A DNA stretch of 6,360 nucleotides from CAZKRU01 sp964555235 (GCA_964555235.1 CAZKRU010000126.1:1-6360); one strand, 5' to 3'; positions 1 through 5,755 are shown, numbered from the stretch's first letter. Numbers and translations are program-made. The notes: generated by a model from the letters alone, not told the origin.

Positions 1-16
1 GTTGTCAAACTTCGGG

Positions 17-49
17 AGTCCTCCGGCAGAGCCGGAGGATTACCTTTTT
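17..49 (+). terminator. Rho-independent terminator for a plus-strand gene left of the window
   Basis: TCCTCCGGC (19-27) pairs with GCCGGAGGA (31-39) around a 3-nt loop. The stem extends by a G-T wobble and an A-T pair to 17-41. A T-run (45-49) follows on the plus strand after four bases. There is no T-run on the other side, so the orientation fits termination of a plus-strand transcript entering from the left. It would also separate that gene from the convergent copA. The upstream gene itself is not in the window. Confidence 0.7.
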
Positions 50-108
50 AATTTATTATGGCAATGTAAAAGTGCGCGCTAAACTGATTACATCCTGAGT
101 TCACTTTA

Positions 109-2424
109 TCATTGTTTTAGGCGAAAACTACGTAGACGTAGCGCATTCCCAATCACTGAAACACTACTCAAGGCCATGGCGCCACTGGCGATCATGGGGC
201 TCAATAGTAATCCGAATGTCGGATAAAGAATTCCGGCTGCAACAGGGATTCCTAGGATGTTGTAGAGAAAAGCAAATGCCAGATTTTGGCGAATATTCCG
301 CATCGTGGCACGGCTTAGTTCGATGGCTTGGACGATGCCTCTCAAATCCCCTTTGACCAAGGTCACTCCGGCGCTTTCCATGGCAACATCGGTTCCGGTC
401 CCCATGGCGATTCCGACATCGGCTGCCGCCAGTGCGGGAGCGTCATTGACTCCATCTCCAGCCATAGCAACGCGTTTACCCTTCGCCATGAGAGCTCGGA
501 CTTTTTCGTGTTTCTCTTTCGGACTGACTTCCGCCACGACCTCATCGATTCCCAAGGATTTCCCGATTTGCTGCGCGGTATGAGCATTGTCTCCGGTGAG
601 TATGACGATTTCCAATCCAAGACGGTGCAACGACGCAATTGCCTCAGCGGTTGTGTCTTTCAACGGATCTGTAAGGGCCAATAAACCGGCGGCGTTTCCA
701 TCAACCGCGACGAAGATCACAGTCTTTCCGACCTGACGCAACGGTTCTGCGATTTTCTCCAGCTCTTCCACTCCGGAAATTGAAAGTTCCCGAAGCCATG
801 AAATTTTTCCAATCGAGACATTTCGGCTGTTGACGATTCCTTGAACGCCACCGCCCGTGATCGATTGAAAATTTTGCACGGCTTCAATCGTGAGCGATTT
901 TGCCTTTGCCGCTCGAACGACGGCTCCTGCGAGAGGATGTTCGCTGGAGAATTCAATCGCCGCAGCCATGGCGAGTAAATCATCCGATTTCCAACTTCCC
1001 ACGGGCTGAATCTCCGTGACGGCAGGTTTTCCTTCCGTGAGCGTTCCGGTTTTGTCGACGACTAGAACCTGAACTTTTTCCAAGGTTTCCAAGGATTCCG
1101 CATTTTTGATCAGAACTCCCGACTGAGCTCCGCGACCGACGCCAACCATGATCGACATTGGTGTGGCGAGCCCCAGTGCACACGGACAGGCAATCATCAG
1201 AACCGCTACGGCATTGAGCAATGCATAAGTCAACCGAGGCTCAGGCCCCAAAGTCCACCAGAGAACAAACGTCAAAAGTGCGATCCCCACCACGGCTGGA
1301 ACAAACCACCCGGAAACAATATCCGCCAAGCGTTGAATGGGGGCACGACTTCGTTGGGCTTTCGCCACCATCTCAACGATTTGAGCGAGGAGCGTCTGAC
1401 TGCCAACGCGTTCCGCTTTCAGGACAAAACTCCCGGTCCCGTTTACCGTACCACCCGTCACAGGACTCCCTGATTCTTTATGAACGGGAACCGGCTCGCC
1501 CGTGATCATCGATTCATCAACGGAACTACCCCCCTCCTGCACCACTCCATCCACTGGAATTTTTTCACCGGGTCGGACCCGAAGGAGATCGCCTCTTTGC
1601 ACTTCCTCCAAAGAAACTTCCATCTCCTCCCCTTTCTGAATTCGACGCGCGGTCTTCGGCGCCAAACCAAGCAAGGCTTTGATCGCTGCACCCGTTCCTG
1701 CCCTCGCCTTGAGTTCCAAAACTTGACCCAGCAAGACGAGAACAATAATCACTGCCACGGCCTCAAAGTAGACCCCGACTCCGCCGTGATGACGGAAGTC
1801 GTCCGGAAACCAATCTGGAGCCAAAACAGCAGTCAAACTATAGAGATAAGCCGCGCCAGTCCCTAAGGCGATCAATGTGAACATATTCAGACTGCGATGC
1901 ACGAGAGAGTTCCATCCTCGGACAAAAAAAGGAGCCCCGGCCCAGAATAAAACCGGAGTACTGAGGACGAACTGGATTCCATTCGAGAGGGCGCGCGGAA
2001 TCTCTCGAAGAAAGGGGAGCTTCTCACCCATTGCCAGAATCACCACCGGCACCGCAAGAGCCAGCGCGATCCAGAAACGTCGTTGCATATCGTGAAGCTC
2101 GTCATGATCAGGCTCGGTGGATTCAGCCACTGCGAGCGCCTCTAAAGCCATTCCGCATTTCGGGCATTCGCCTGGATGATCCTGACGAATCTCCGGATGC
2201 ATCGGACAGGAATAAACCGTTTTGTTCGATGGTTTCCATGACGGATTCAACTCCAACGCCATCCCGCACTTGGGGCAGGCCCCTGGATGTTCGGATTCTA
2301 CTCCGGGACACATCGGACAGATGTATTTCGCAAGGGAAACAGGAGTCAATGAGGACGGAGTCGACTGATGGTCGGGATCATGACCGTGTTGACAGCAGGA
2401 TTTTTTGGCGGGTTTAGTATTCAT
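109..2424 (-). CDS. copA: Cu(I)-exporting P1B-type ATPase (CopA) with two N-terminal HMBD-type Cys motifs
   Basis: A 771-residue inner-membrane pump that uses ATP to move Cu(I) (or Ag(I)) out of the cytoplasm. Visible hallmarks are the TGE actuator motif (308-310), the CPC membrane metal site (413-415), the phosphorylated Asp in DKTGT (D457), the SEHPL nucleotide-binding motif with H496, and the GDGVNDAP hinge (657-664). The last two membrane helices carry YN (721-722) and M750 followed by SS (753-754), the residues that define Cu(I)-type P1B-1 pumps. There is no GMTCxxC HMA domain. Instead the N-terminus has a Cys/His cluster (CCQHGH, 10-15) and two zinc-ribbon-like repeats with CPMxP and HPGxCPKCGMALE (about 34-58 and 71-95), resembling the heavy-metal-binding domain HMBD. 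About eight membrane helices start near residue 116. Its ATG overlaps the regulator's TGA (ATGA at 2421-2424), implying translational coupling and copper-induced expression. The family is certain; copper rather than silver as the main substrate is inferred. Confidence 0.96.
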   Translation of the reverse strand: MNTKPAKKSCCQHGHDPDHQSTPSSLTPVSLAKYICPMCPGVESEHPGACPKCGMALELNPSWKPSNKTVYSCPMHPEIRQDHPGECPKCGMALEALAVAESTEPDHDELHDMQRRFWIALALAVPVVILAMGEKLPFLREIPRALSNGIQFVLSTPVLFWAGAPFFVRGWNSLVHRSLNMFTLIALGTGAAYLYSLTAVLAPDWFPDDFRHHGGVGVYFEAVAVIIVLVLLGQVLELKARAGTGAAIKALLGLAPKTARRIQKGEEMEVSLEEVQRGDLLRVRPGEKIPVDGVVQEGGSSVDESMITGEPVPVHKESGSPVTGGTVNGTGSFVLKAERVGSQTLLAQIVEMVAKAQRSRAPIQRLADIVSGWFVPAVVGIALLTFVLWWTLGPEPRLTYALLNAVAVLMIACPCALGLATPMSIMVGVGRGAQSGVLIKNAESLETLEKVQVLVVDKTGTLTEGKPAVTEIQPVGSWKSDDLLAMAAAIEFSSEHPLAGAVVRAAKAKSLTIEAVQNFQSITGGGVQGIVNSRNVSIGKISWLRELSISGVEELEKIAEPLRQVGKTVIFVAVDGNAAGLLALTDPLKDTTAEAIASLHRLGLEIVILTGDNAHTAQQIGKSLGIDEVVAEVSPKEKHEKVRALMAKGKRVAMAGDGVNDAPALAAADVGIAMGTGTDVAMESAGVTLVKGDLRGIVQAIELSRATMRNIRQNLAFAFLYNILGIPVAAGILYPTFGLLLSPMIASGAMALSSVSVIGNALRLRSFRLKQ

Positions 2425-2873
2425 GAGAGACCTCTACGGGTTTGACAAGGCGTGGAATCGAAATCGCCATCCAGAGCTCGAAGAATTGGACAGTTTCCTG
2501 TTTCTCCCTTGCCATTGCAGGCGGAGCTGACTTGAGTCAATACCCGATGCATTCGCTGCAAGTCACGGATTTTGGCAGCAATGGAAGTAAGTTTTTCTTC
2601 CGTCAATCGCTTCACTCTTTCGCTACTCCGCTTTGGCGAAGCTTTGAGTGAAAACACCTCTTTGATCTCCTTCAACGTAAAACCGAGTTCTTGGGCCCGC
2701 TGAATAAACTTGAGGCGTTTGACTTGAGTTGGATCATATTGACGATAACCCGACGGCGAACGCGTGGGAGCCGGTAGAAGTGCTTTGCTTTCATAGAAAC
2801 GGATCGTCTCCAAATGAACTCCTGCTCGTTGAGCGAGTTCTCCCCGTGTCAGGAAGGGCTGCTTTTCTTTCAT
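2421..2873 (-). CDS. MerR-family metal-responsive regulator, probably Cu(I)/Ag(I) sensor (CueR-like)
   Basis: A 150-residue cytoplasmic dimeric activator that distorts its promoter when it binds metal. The N-terminal winged helix has the family pattern ELAQRAGVHLETIRFYE (12-28) followed by GYRQY (42-46). A dimerisation helix covers about 80-115. The metal loop has C119 and C128 in CxxxxxxxxCP, matching the C117/C126 spacing of mercury MerR; CueR has one residue less. The position equal to MerR C82 or ZntR C79 is a serine (S84). In this family Ser there marks sensors of monovalent ions, Cys those of divalent ions. With copA directly downstream, copper sensing is the best call. An extra Cys (C143) sits in the tail. 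The ATG at 2873 is chosen because it is the only ATG before the HTH; no clear Shine-Dalgarno sequence precedes it and the promoter -10 is only seven bases upstream. The specific symbol is not assigned because the loop is hybrid. Confidence 0.93.
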   Translation of the reverse strand: MKEKQPFLTRGELAQRAGVHLETIRFYESKALLPAPTRSPSGYRQYDPTQVKRLKFIQRAQELGFTLKEIKEVFSLKASPKRSSERVKRLTEEKLTSIAAKIRDLQRMHRVLTQVSSACNGKGETGNCPILRALDGDFDSTPCQTRRGLS

Positions 2874-2879
2874 GGAACT

Positions 2880-2911
2880 ACTCTACACCCTGTAGTACAG
2901 TACAGAGTCAA
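2880..2911 (-). promoter_or_regulatory. MerR-type promoter and operator of the merR-copA operon
   Basis: On the minus strand there is TTGACT (-35, 2906-2911), a 20-bp spacer, and TAGAGT (-10, 2880-2885). The over-long spacer is typical of promoters activated by MerR proteins. The spacer region contains a dyad, ACTCTGTA-N6-TACAGGGT (2887-2908), whose 8-bp arms differ at one pair. The predicted transcription start falls at about 2873, the A of the ATG. This arrangement implies autoregulation and metal induction of both genes. Confidence 0.85.
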
Positions 2912-2923
2912 GCACGAAAGTTT

Positions 2924-2940
2924 ATTTAGTAAATTTAGTA
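2924..2940. repeat. Two copies of ATTTAGTA, 9-bp period, upstream of the merR promoter
   Basis: ATTTAGTA occurs at 2924-2931 and 2933-2940. Seen from the merR promoter this AT-rich block lies about 13 to 30 bases upstream of the -35 box, where an UP element or an additional factor could bind. No known binding consensus is recognised. Confidence 0.5.
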
Positions 2941-2992
2941 GGACGGGGTCGATGACACCGCCGTTCCGAGTTCTCTGCCATCCCAAAGCCGC

Positions 2993-3013
2993 GGCGCCCT
3001 CGTCGAGGTCGCC
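2993..3013. repeat. GC-rich 21-bp near-palindrome in the merR/tmk divergent gap
   Basis: GGCG-C-CCTCG-T-CGAGG-T-CGCC: both arm pairs match, with one C/T mismatch and an odd central base. It sits in a GC-rich block (about 2941-3015) between the copper operon and the thymidylate kinase, both read outward. It could be an operator, the core of an intergenic repeat, or remnant sequence. No gene is seen in 2912-3090. A TATGAT at 3061-3066 might be the -10 box of the kinase gene, but I see no good -35. Confidence 0.5.
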
Positions 3014-3090
3014 CCACCAAATCTATGATGCCTTGATACCTTAAACTTCCCGACTTGTCTTATGATCCCTGCTTGTTTAGTTTTGCGCCC

Positions 3091-3801
3091 GTGAGAAAAT
3101 TGACATCAGGTGGGCTTTTGATTGCAGTTGAGGGGGTGGATGGTGCGGGAAAAACGACGATTGCCGCCCTTCTGGCTCAATTTTGTGGCGAGCGAGGCTT
3201 GGGTTGTGTCCTCTCCAAAGAACCGACGAGTCTTGGTTGGGGACAGAAAATGCGTGAATCCGCCCAAACCGAGCGCCTCTCCCTTGAGAAAGAACTCGAG
3301 TACTTTCTTCTCGATCGAAAAGACCATGTCGAGCGAACGATTCGTCCGGCGTTGGAAGAAAATGCGGTGGTGATTTTAGACCGTTACTATTGGAGTACAG
3401 CCGCCTATCAGGGGGTTCGCGGTGCGAGTGTTGAGAAAATTATTACCGAGAATGAGACCTTCGCGCCGATGCCAGATCTTTTTATTCTTCTCGATGTTGA
3501 GGTGAAAGCGGGACTCGACCGGGTCCAGAAGCGCGGCGACACCCCAAACAGTTTTGAAAAAGTCGATGCCTTGGAGCAGGCACGCCAGATTTTTCTCGGA
3601 CTTCACCAAAAATACCCGGATCGCTCGTGCAAAATCGACGCGTTGCGCCCGTTTCGTGAAATCAACAAAGAGGCCCAGAGTCAATTTCTGCGCGTCGCCG
3701 TTAGCAAAATTTTAAACAATTTCAAAACGAATCCCGAACGTGAATCCAAAGCAACCCTCAATGAGGTGTTAAAGCTTTTGGGAGCGGCGCTGATTCCGTA
3801 A
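3091..3801 (+). CDS. tmk: Thymidylate kinase (dTMP kinase), divergent form
   Basis: Cytoplasmic kinase that phosphorylates dTMP to dTDP with ATP, needed for dTTP synthesis. From a GTG start the protein is 236 residues. It shows the P-loop EGVDGAGKTT (14-23), EPTS (44-47) in place of the bacterial REPGGT, an L-DR-H helix pattern (74-79), the DRY motif (97-99) followed by WSTAAYQG, a Walker-B-like strand LFILLDV (130-136), and a LID region with KRG (147-149). GTG 3091 is preferred because it places the P-loop at the usual distance from the N-terminus. TTG 3055 would add 12 residues unlike the family, and no start has a strong Shine-Dalgarno sequence. The C-terminus is about 25 residues longer than typical. 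The P-loop carries Gly where type I enzymes carry Arg, and the LID has fewer arginines than type II. It could therefore be a paralogue with shifted substrate preference, though the fold call is firm. Confidence 0.88.
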   Translation: MRKLTSGGLLIAVEGVDGAGKTTIAALLAQFCGERGLGCVLSKEPTSLGWGQKMRESAQTERLSLEKELEYFLLDRKDHVERTIRPALEENAVVILDRYYWSTAAYQGVRGASVEKIITENETFAPMPDLFILLDVEVKAGLDRVQKRGDTPNSFEKVDALEQARQIFLGLHQKYPDRSCKIDALRPFREINKEAQSQFLRVAVSKILNNFKTNPERESKATLNEVLKLLGAALIP

Positions 3802-3825
3802 GAAGAAAATTCTTTGGAGTTTTTC

Positions 3826-3889
3826 TCTGAGGAATGCAGGAAGCCAGGAAGGGTCTGCTAAAAATTCCTGTATTCCTGCTCTCCTCAGA
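3826..3889. repeat. Long imperfect inverted repeat between convergent tmk and DUF6428 genes
   Basis: Three paired blocks are separated by 2x2 internal loops: TCTGAGGA/TCCTCAGA (3826-3833 with 3882-3889), GCAGGAA/TTCCTGC (3836-3842 with 3873-3879) and CAGGAA/TTCCTG (3845-3850 with 3865-3870). The loop is 14 nt (3851-3864). It lies exactly where both convergent genes end and could stop transcription from both sides, but neither side has a proper T-run. Each arm is itself made of TTCCTG-type units, as in small dispersed palindromic repeats. Confidence 0.8.
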
Positions 3890-3896
3890 AATTGAT

Positions 3897-4385
3897 CTAA
3901 CAACAGCCTGATCCGGAGCAGCAGTCACCTTCAGTTGTTTTCACTTCAGGTCTCGCGCAGGAACCGCCGCGATCTTCCAGCTTGCAAGTCGTCACAGGCG
4001 CCCGGAGGGTGATGGTCAATCCCCTCGCCTCAATCATGGCGTTTTCGATGTGAAACAAGATCGGCGGAAAATCAGCGCTTCCATATTCAACGCGAACTTC
4101 TGCATCGGGAAAGAGCCCGATTTTCTGGGAAACCTTTGCCAGGATTCCTTTGATTTTACCTGCCGTCATCCCTCGTTCGGCGTCGGCTTCTGGGGAGAGC
4201 CAGAGTTGTAAAATCGTCTCCTCCCAATCGTGCAACATCTCACCACAGTCGACGGTTTGATAAGAAGCGGCTTTCACCTCCGAGACATGATACGCGGGGG
4301 GAATCAAGTTTCCCAGATGATCCCGGAATTGAACAGCTTTGTCTCCTTGCGATTGAATGAGGTCAAAAAATTCGGTGGTTTGCAT
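3897..4385 (-). CDS. DUF6428-like protein with Cys-rich C-terminus, arsR partner
   Basis: 162 residues from the ATG at 4385, soluble, no signal peptide. The core pattern (HVSEVK at 33-38, VDCG at 45-48, W54 with ETILQLW at 56-62, DAEVRVEYG at 94-102, then a C-terminal ITLRAP strand) resembles, from memory, the DUF6428 family. That family is often coded beside ArsR regulators in arsenic operons, and its biochemical role is unknown. Cys at 134 and 143 and a terminal DCCSGSGCC (154-162) suggest binding of a thiol-seeking metal(loid) such as As(III); this is inferred from composition only. The ATG at 4385 lies four bases after the arsR stop, a normal operon spacing. An in-frame ATG at 4448 would overlap arsR by 59 bases and add 21 residues unlike the rest. 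It is the last gene of its transcript; no arsC or pump follows. Confidence 0.78.
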   Translation of the reverse strand: MQTTEFFDLIQSQGDKAVQFRDHLGNLIPPAYHVSEVKAASYQTVDCGEMLHDWEETILQLWLSPEADAERGMTAGKIKGILAKVSQKIGLFPDAEVRVEYGSADFPPILFHIENAMIEARGLTITLRAPVTTCKLEDRGGSCARPEVKTTEGDCCSGSGCC

Positions 4386-4389
4386 TGAT

Positions 4390-4782
4390 TTACTTGGTTT
4401 GGGTTGATTGATTCGATTGAGGAGCGCAGCAGTCTTTTCTAAGAGCATCCTGAGCTTTGGCTGTCGACAAAAGCGCCTTCAGGCGGATCTCATCCTGTTT
4501 AAAAATCTTTTCTGTCTGACGACAGTCCTGGAGGCACTTGAGATTCGCCTCGAGTTCCGGCGTCCGATCTTCGGGGAGTCGGTAGATTACCCAATGCTGA
4601 TGACGGGTTGACTCGACCAATCCTCTCATTTTGAGATAGGCCAGATGCCGCGACACCTTGACCTGCGGTTGACCTAATATTTCTTGAAGATGACAAACAC
4701 AGAGGGGGCCGCGGATGAGGAGATGAATGATTCGAAGACGGGTTTCATCACAAAAGCACTCGTAAATTTGAAGAAGCCTCAC
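4390..4782 (-). CDS. arsR: ArsR/SmtB-family transcriptional repressor, probably As(III)-responsive
   Basis: 130-residue dimeric winged-helix repressor that leaves DNA on binding metal(loid). DETRLRIIHLL (12-22) and the recognition helix VKVSRHLAYLKMRGLV (41-56) are typical. The first helix of the HTH carries LCVCHL (27-32), the C-x-C As(III) site known from E. coli ArsR (ELCVCDL). Two more Cys (C9, C11) precede it. The C-terminus adds CLQDC and a DCCAPQ motif, common in arsenic-linked members. The start is GTG at 4782: the frame is closed by a stop at 4798-4800 and only a non-standard ATT lies between. No Shine-Dalgarno sequence is visible, and the predicted transcript begins at or next to the GTG. 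It is followed after four bases by the DUF6428 gene. Arsenite is the likely ligand; antimonite or other thiophilic metals are possible. Confidence 0.93.
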   Translation of the reverse strand: MRLLQIYECFCDETRLRIIHLLIRGPLCVCHLQEILGQPQVKVSRHLAYLKMRGLVESTRHQHWVIYRLPEDRTPELEANLKCLQDCRQTEKIFKQDEIRLKALLSTAKAQDALRKDCCAPQSNQSTQTK

Positions 4783-4788
4783 TTCAAT

Positions 4789-4816
4789 AACATACGCCTA
4801 AACAAGTATATGTCAA
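4789..4816 (-). promoter_or_regulatory. Promoter of the arsR-DUF6428 operon
   Basis: A perfect -35 TTGACA (4811-4816) is followed after 16 bp by TATGTT (-10, 4789-4794) on the minus strand. Transcription would begin at about 4782, the G of the arsR GTG. An imperfect dyad, ATAC-N10-GTAT (4792-4809), lies inside the spacer and -10, a suitable place for ArsR self-repression; this operator assignment is tentative. A second possible -10 (TATACT, 4805-4810) lacks a good -35. Confidence 0.65.
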
Positions 4817-4859
4817 AACGAATATTAATTTCCACGGACTCCAACGCCGGATTCTTACG

Positions 4860-4906
4860 TTTCGTCTCTTTCGCGTGTTTCGCGGGCAAAATTCCTGCTT
4901 TCCTCA
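4860..4906. repeat. TTTCGCG-type 9-bp tandem repeat joined to a copy of the 3861-3887 motif
   Basis: Three 9-bp units TTTCGTCTC, TTTCGCGTG and TTTCGCGGG (4860-4886) are followed by AAAATTCCTG and CTTTCCTCA (4888-4906). The latter 19 bases match one arm of the hairpin at 3861-3887, with one mismatch and one 8-bp TATTCCTG unit missing. It lies in the gap between divergent arsR and the deacetylase gene and looks like a dispersed intergenic repeat. No coding potential is seen here. Confidence 0.6.
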
Positions 4907-4918
4907 TTCGATTCGAAG

Positions 4919-4946
4919 TTGATTTTTTAAGATCCTTCTTTAATCA
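4919..4946 (+). promoter_or_regulatory. Possible promoter of the polysaccharide deacetylase gene
   Basis: TTGATT (4919-4924), 16 bp, TAATCA (4941-4946) is a weak sigma-70-like pair just before the gene. If used, transcription would start within a few bases of the ATG at 4956, which also lacks a Shine-Dalgarno sequence. Confidence 0.3.
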
Positions 4947-4955
4947 TAGTTGGCG

Positions 4956-5705
4956 ATGAATCTCTCCCGTTCCGATTTTCTCCGAACTCTCGGCGCTTCG
5001 ATGGCCGGTTATGCCCTTGGAGGGCTTCCACTTCTGGGAGAGCCAATGGTCGTTCCTCCTCCCTCTCAGCCGGGAGAACCCGAAGTCGATTTGGCGTTTG
5101 CCGTCAGTAAAGGCCCCGGGTTCGGAAGGCGGATCTCGATTACTTTCGATGATGGACCTCGCCCGGGAACGACGGAGGCGGTCCTGGATGCCCTTTCAAA
5201 GCGGAATCTCAAGGCGACTTTTTTTATGATCGGAAAAAACGTTGATGCCTACCCTGCCCTTGCCAAACGGGTCTTGGATGAAGGTCATGAAATCGCCAAT
5301 CACTCTTACACTCACCCCGCTCTCATGAAGTTGTCTGATGAAAAGGTTCGCGAGGAGCTCAATCGTTGTCAGGATTCCATCGAAAAAGCGACCGGTTGCT
5401 CTCCCATCTGGTTCCGCCCCCCTTATGGATCCTTTGACAATAAAAGACAGGGGAAATTAGCATTGGAGAGGCGCTTGAGTATTTCTTACTGGAGTGTCGA
5501 TCCTCGGGACTGGGCAAAACCGGGAGTCCAAAGGGTGATCGACTCCGTACTCGCTCAAACCCAACCGGGGGCGATCATTCTCCTGCACGATATCCATCAA
5601 TCGACGGTCGAGGCCGTTCCAACGATTCTCGACTCCCTTTTAGACCGGGATTATACCTTTACCACCATGTCGGGATTTCTCGGGGAACCCTATTCGGGAG
5701 CCTGA
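4956..5705 (+). CDS. Exported NodB-type polysaccharide deacetylase
   Basis: 249-residue carbohydrate esterase family 4 enzyme that removes acetyl groups from N-acetylated sugars such as peptidoglycan, chitin or an exopolysaccharide. All five NodB motifs are present: TFDDG (63-67, D65 base and D66 metal ligand), HSYTHP (116-121, metal ligands H116 and H120), RPPYG (154-158), DPRDW (182-186) and LLHD (209-212, with H211). The N-terminus has SRSDFLR followed by a hydrophobic Ala/Gly-rich stretch to about residue 28, then a Pro-rich linker. This is an export signal, so the enzyme probably acts in the periplasm or outside. SRSDFLR equals the Tat consensus SRRxFLK except for a Ser in place of the second Arg. 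ATG 4956 is chosen over an in-frame TTG at 4950. The substrate cannot be told from sequence. It lies 50 bp before the repeat-protein gene and may be co-transcribed. Confidence 0.94.
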   Translation: MNLSRSDFLRTLGASMAGYALGGLPLLGEPMVVPPPSQPGEPEVDLAFAVSKGPGFGRRISITFDDGPRPGTTEAVLDALSKRNLKATFFMIGKNVDAYPALAKRVLDEGHEIANHSYTHPALMKLSDEKVREELNRCQDSIEKATGCSPIWFRPPYGSFDNKRQGKLALERRLSISYWSVDPRDWAKPGVQRVIDSVLAQTQPGAIILLHDIHQSTVEAVPTILDSLLDRDYTFTTMSGFLGEPYSGA

Positions 5706-5755
5706 TTCTTAAAAATTATTCGAAACTTATTTCGAACGCCGGGGTTTAATCGAAT

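Noticed and set aside
64..107. Small inverted repeats (ATGTAA/TTACAT and AAAGTG/CACTTT) after copA as its terminator
   Set aside because: Short, mutually exclusive pairings with long loops and no T-run on the minus strand.
328..684. Plus-strand open frames opposite the ATP-binding region of copA
   Set aside because: The minus strand here encodes the invariant GDGVNDAP region, so the overlap is a by-product.
1480..1866. Plus-strand open frame of 128 codons inside copA
   Set aside because: Lies fully opposite conserved ATPase sequence, has no ribosome site and its product shows no recognisable pattern.
2031..2417. Plus-strand open frame opposite the N-terminal metal-binding part of copA
   Set aside because: Shadow of the real gene; composition is not protein-like and no promoter is seen.
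2814..3044. Plus-strand open frame of 76 codons through the merR promoter and GC-rich block
   Set aside because: Covers the MerR operator and non-coding repeats; no homology pattern or initiation signals.
3376..3684. Minus-strand open frame opposite tmk
   Set aside because: Antisense to the DRY and LID motifs of the kinase; no independent support.
4684..4959. Plus-strand open frame of 91 codons crossing the arsR start, its promoter and the 9-bp repeat
   Set aside because: Runs through the arsR coding sequence and a repeat, has no ribosome site, and its translation resembles no protein.
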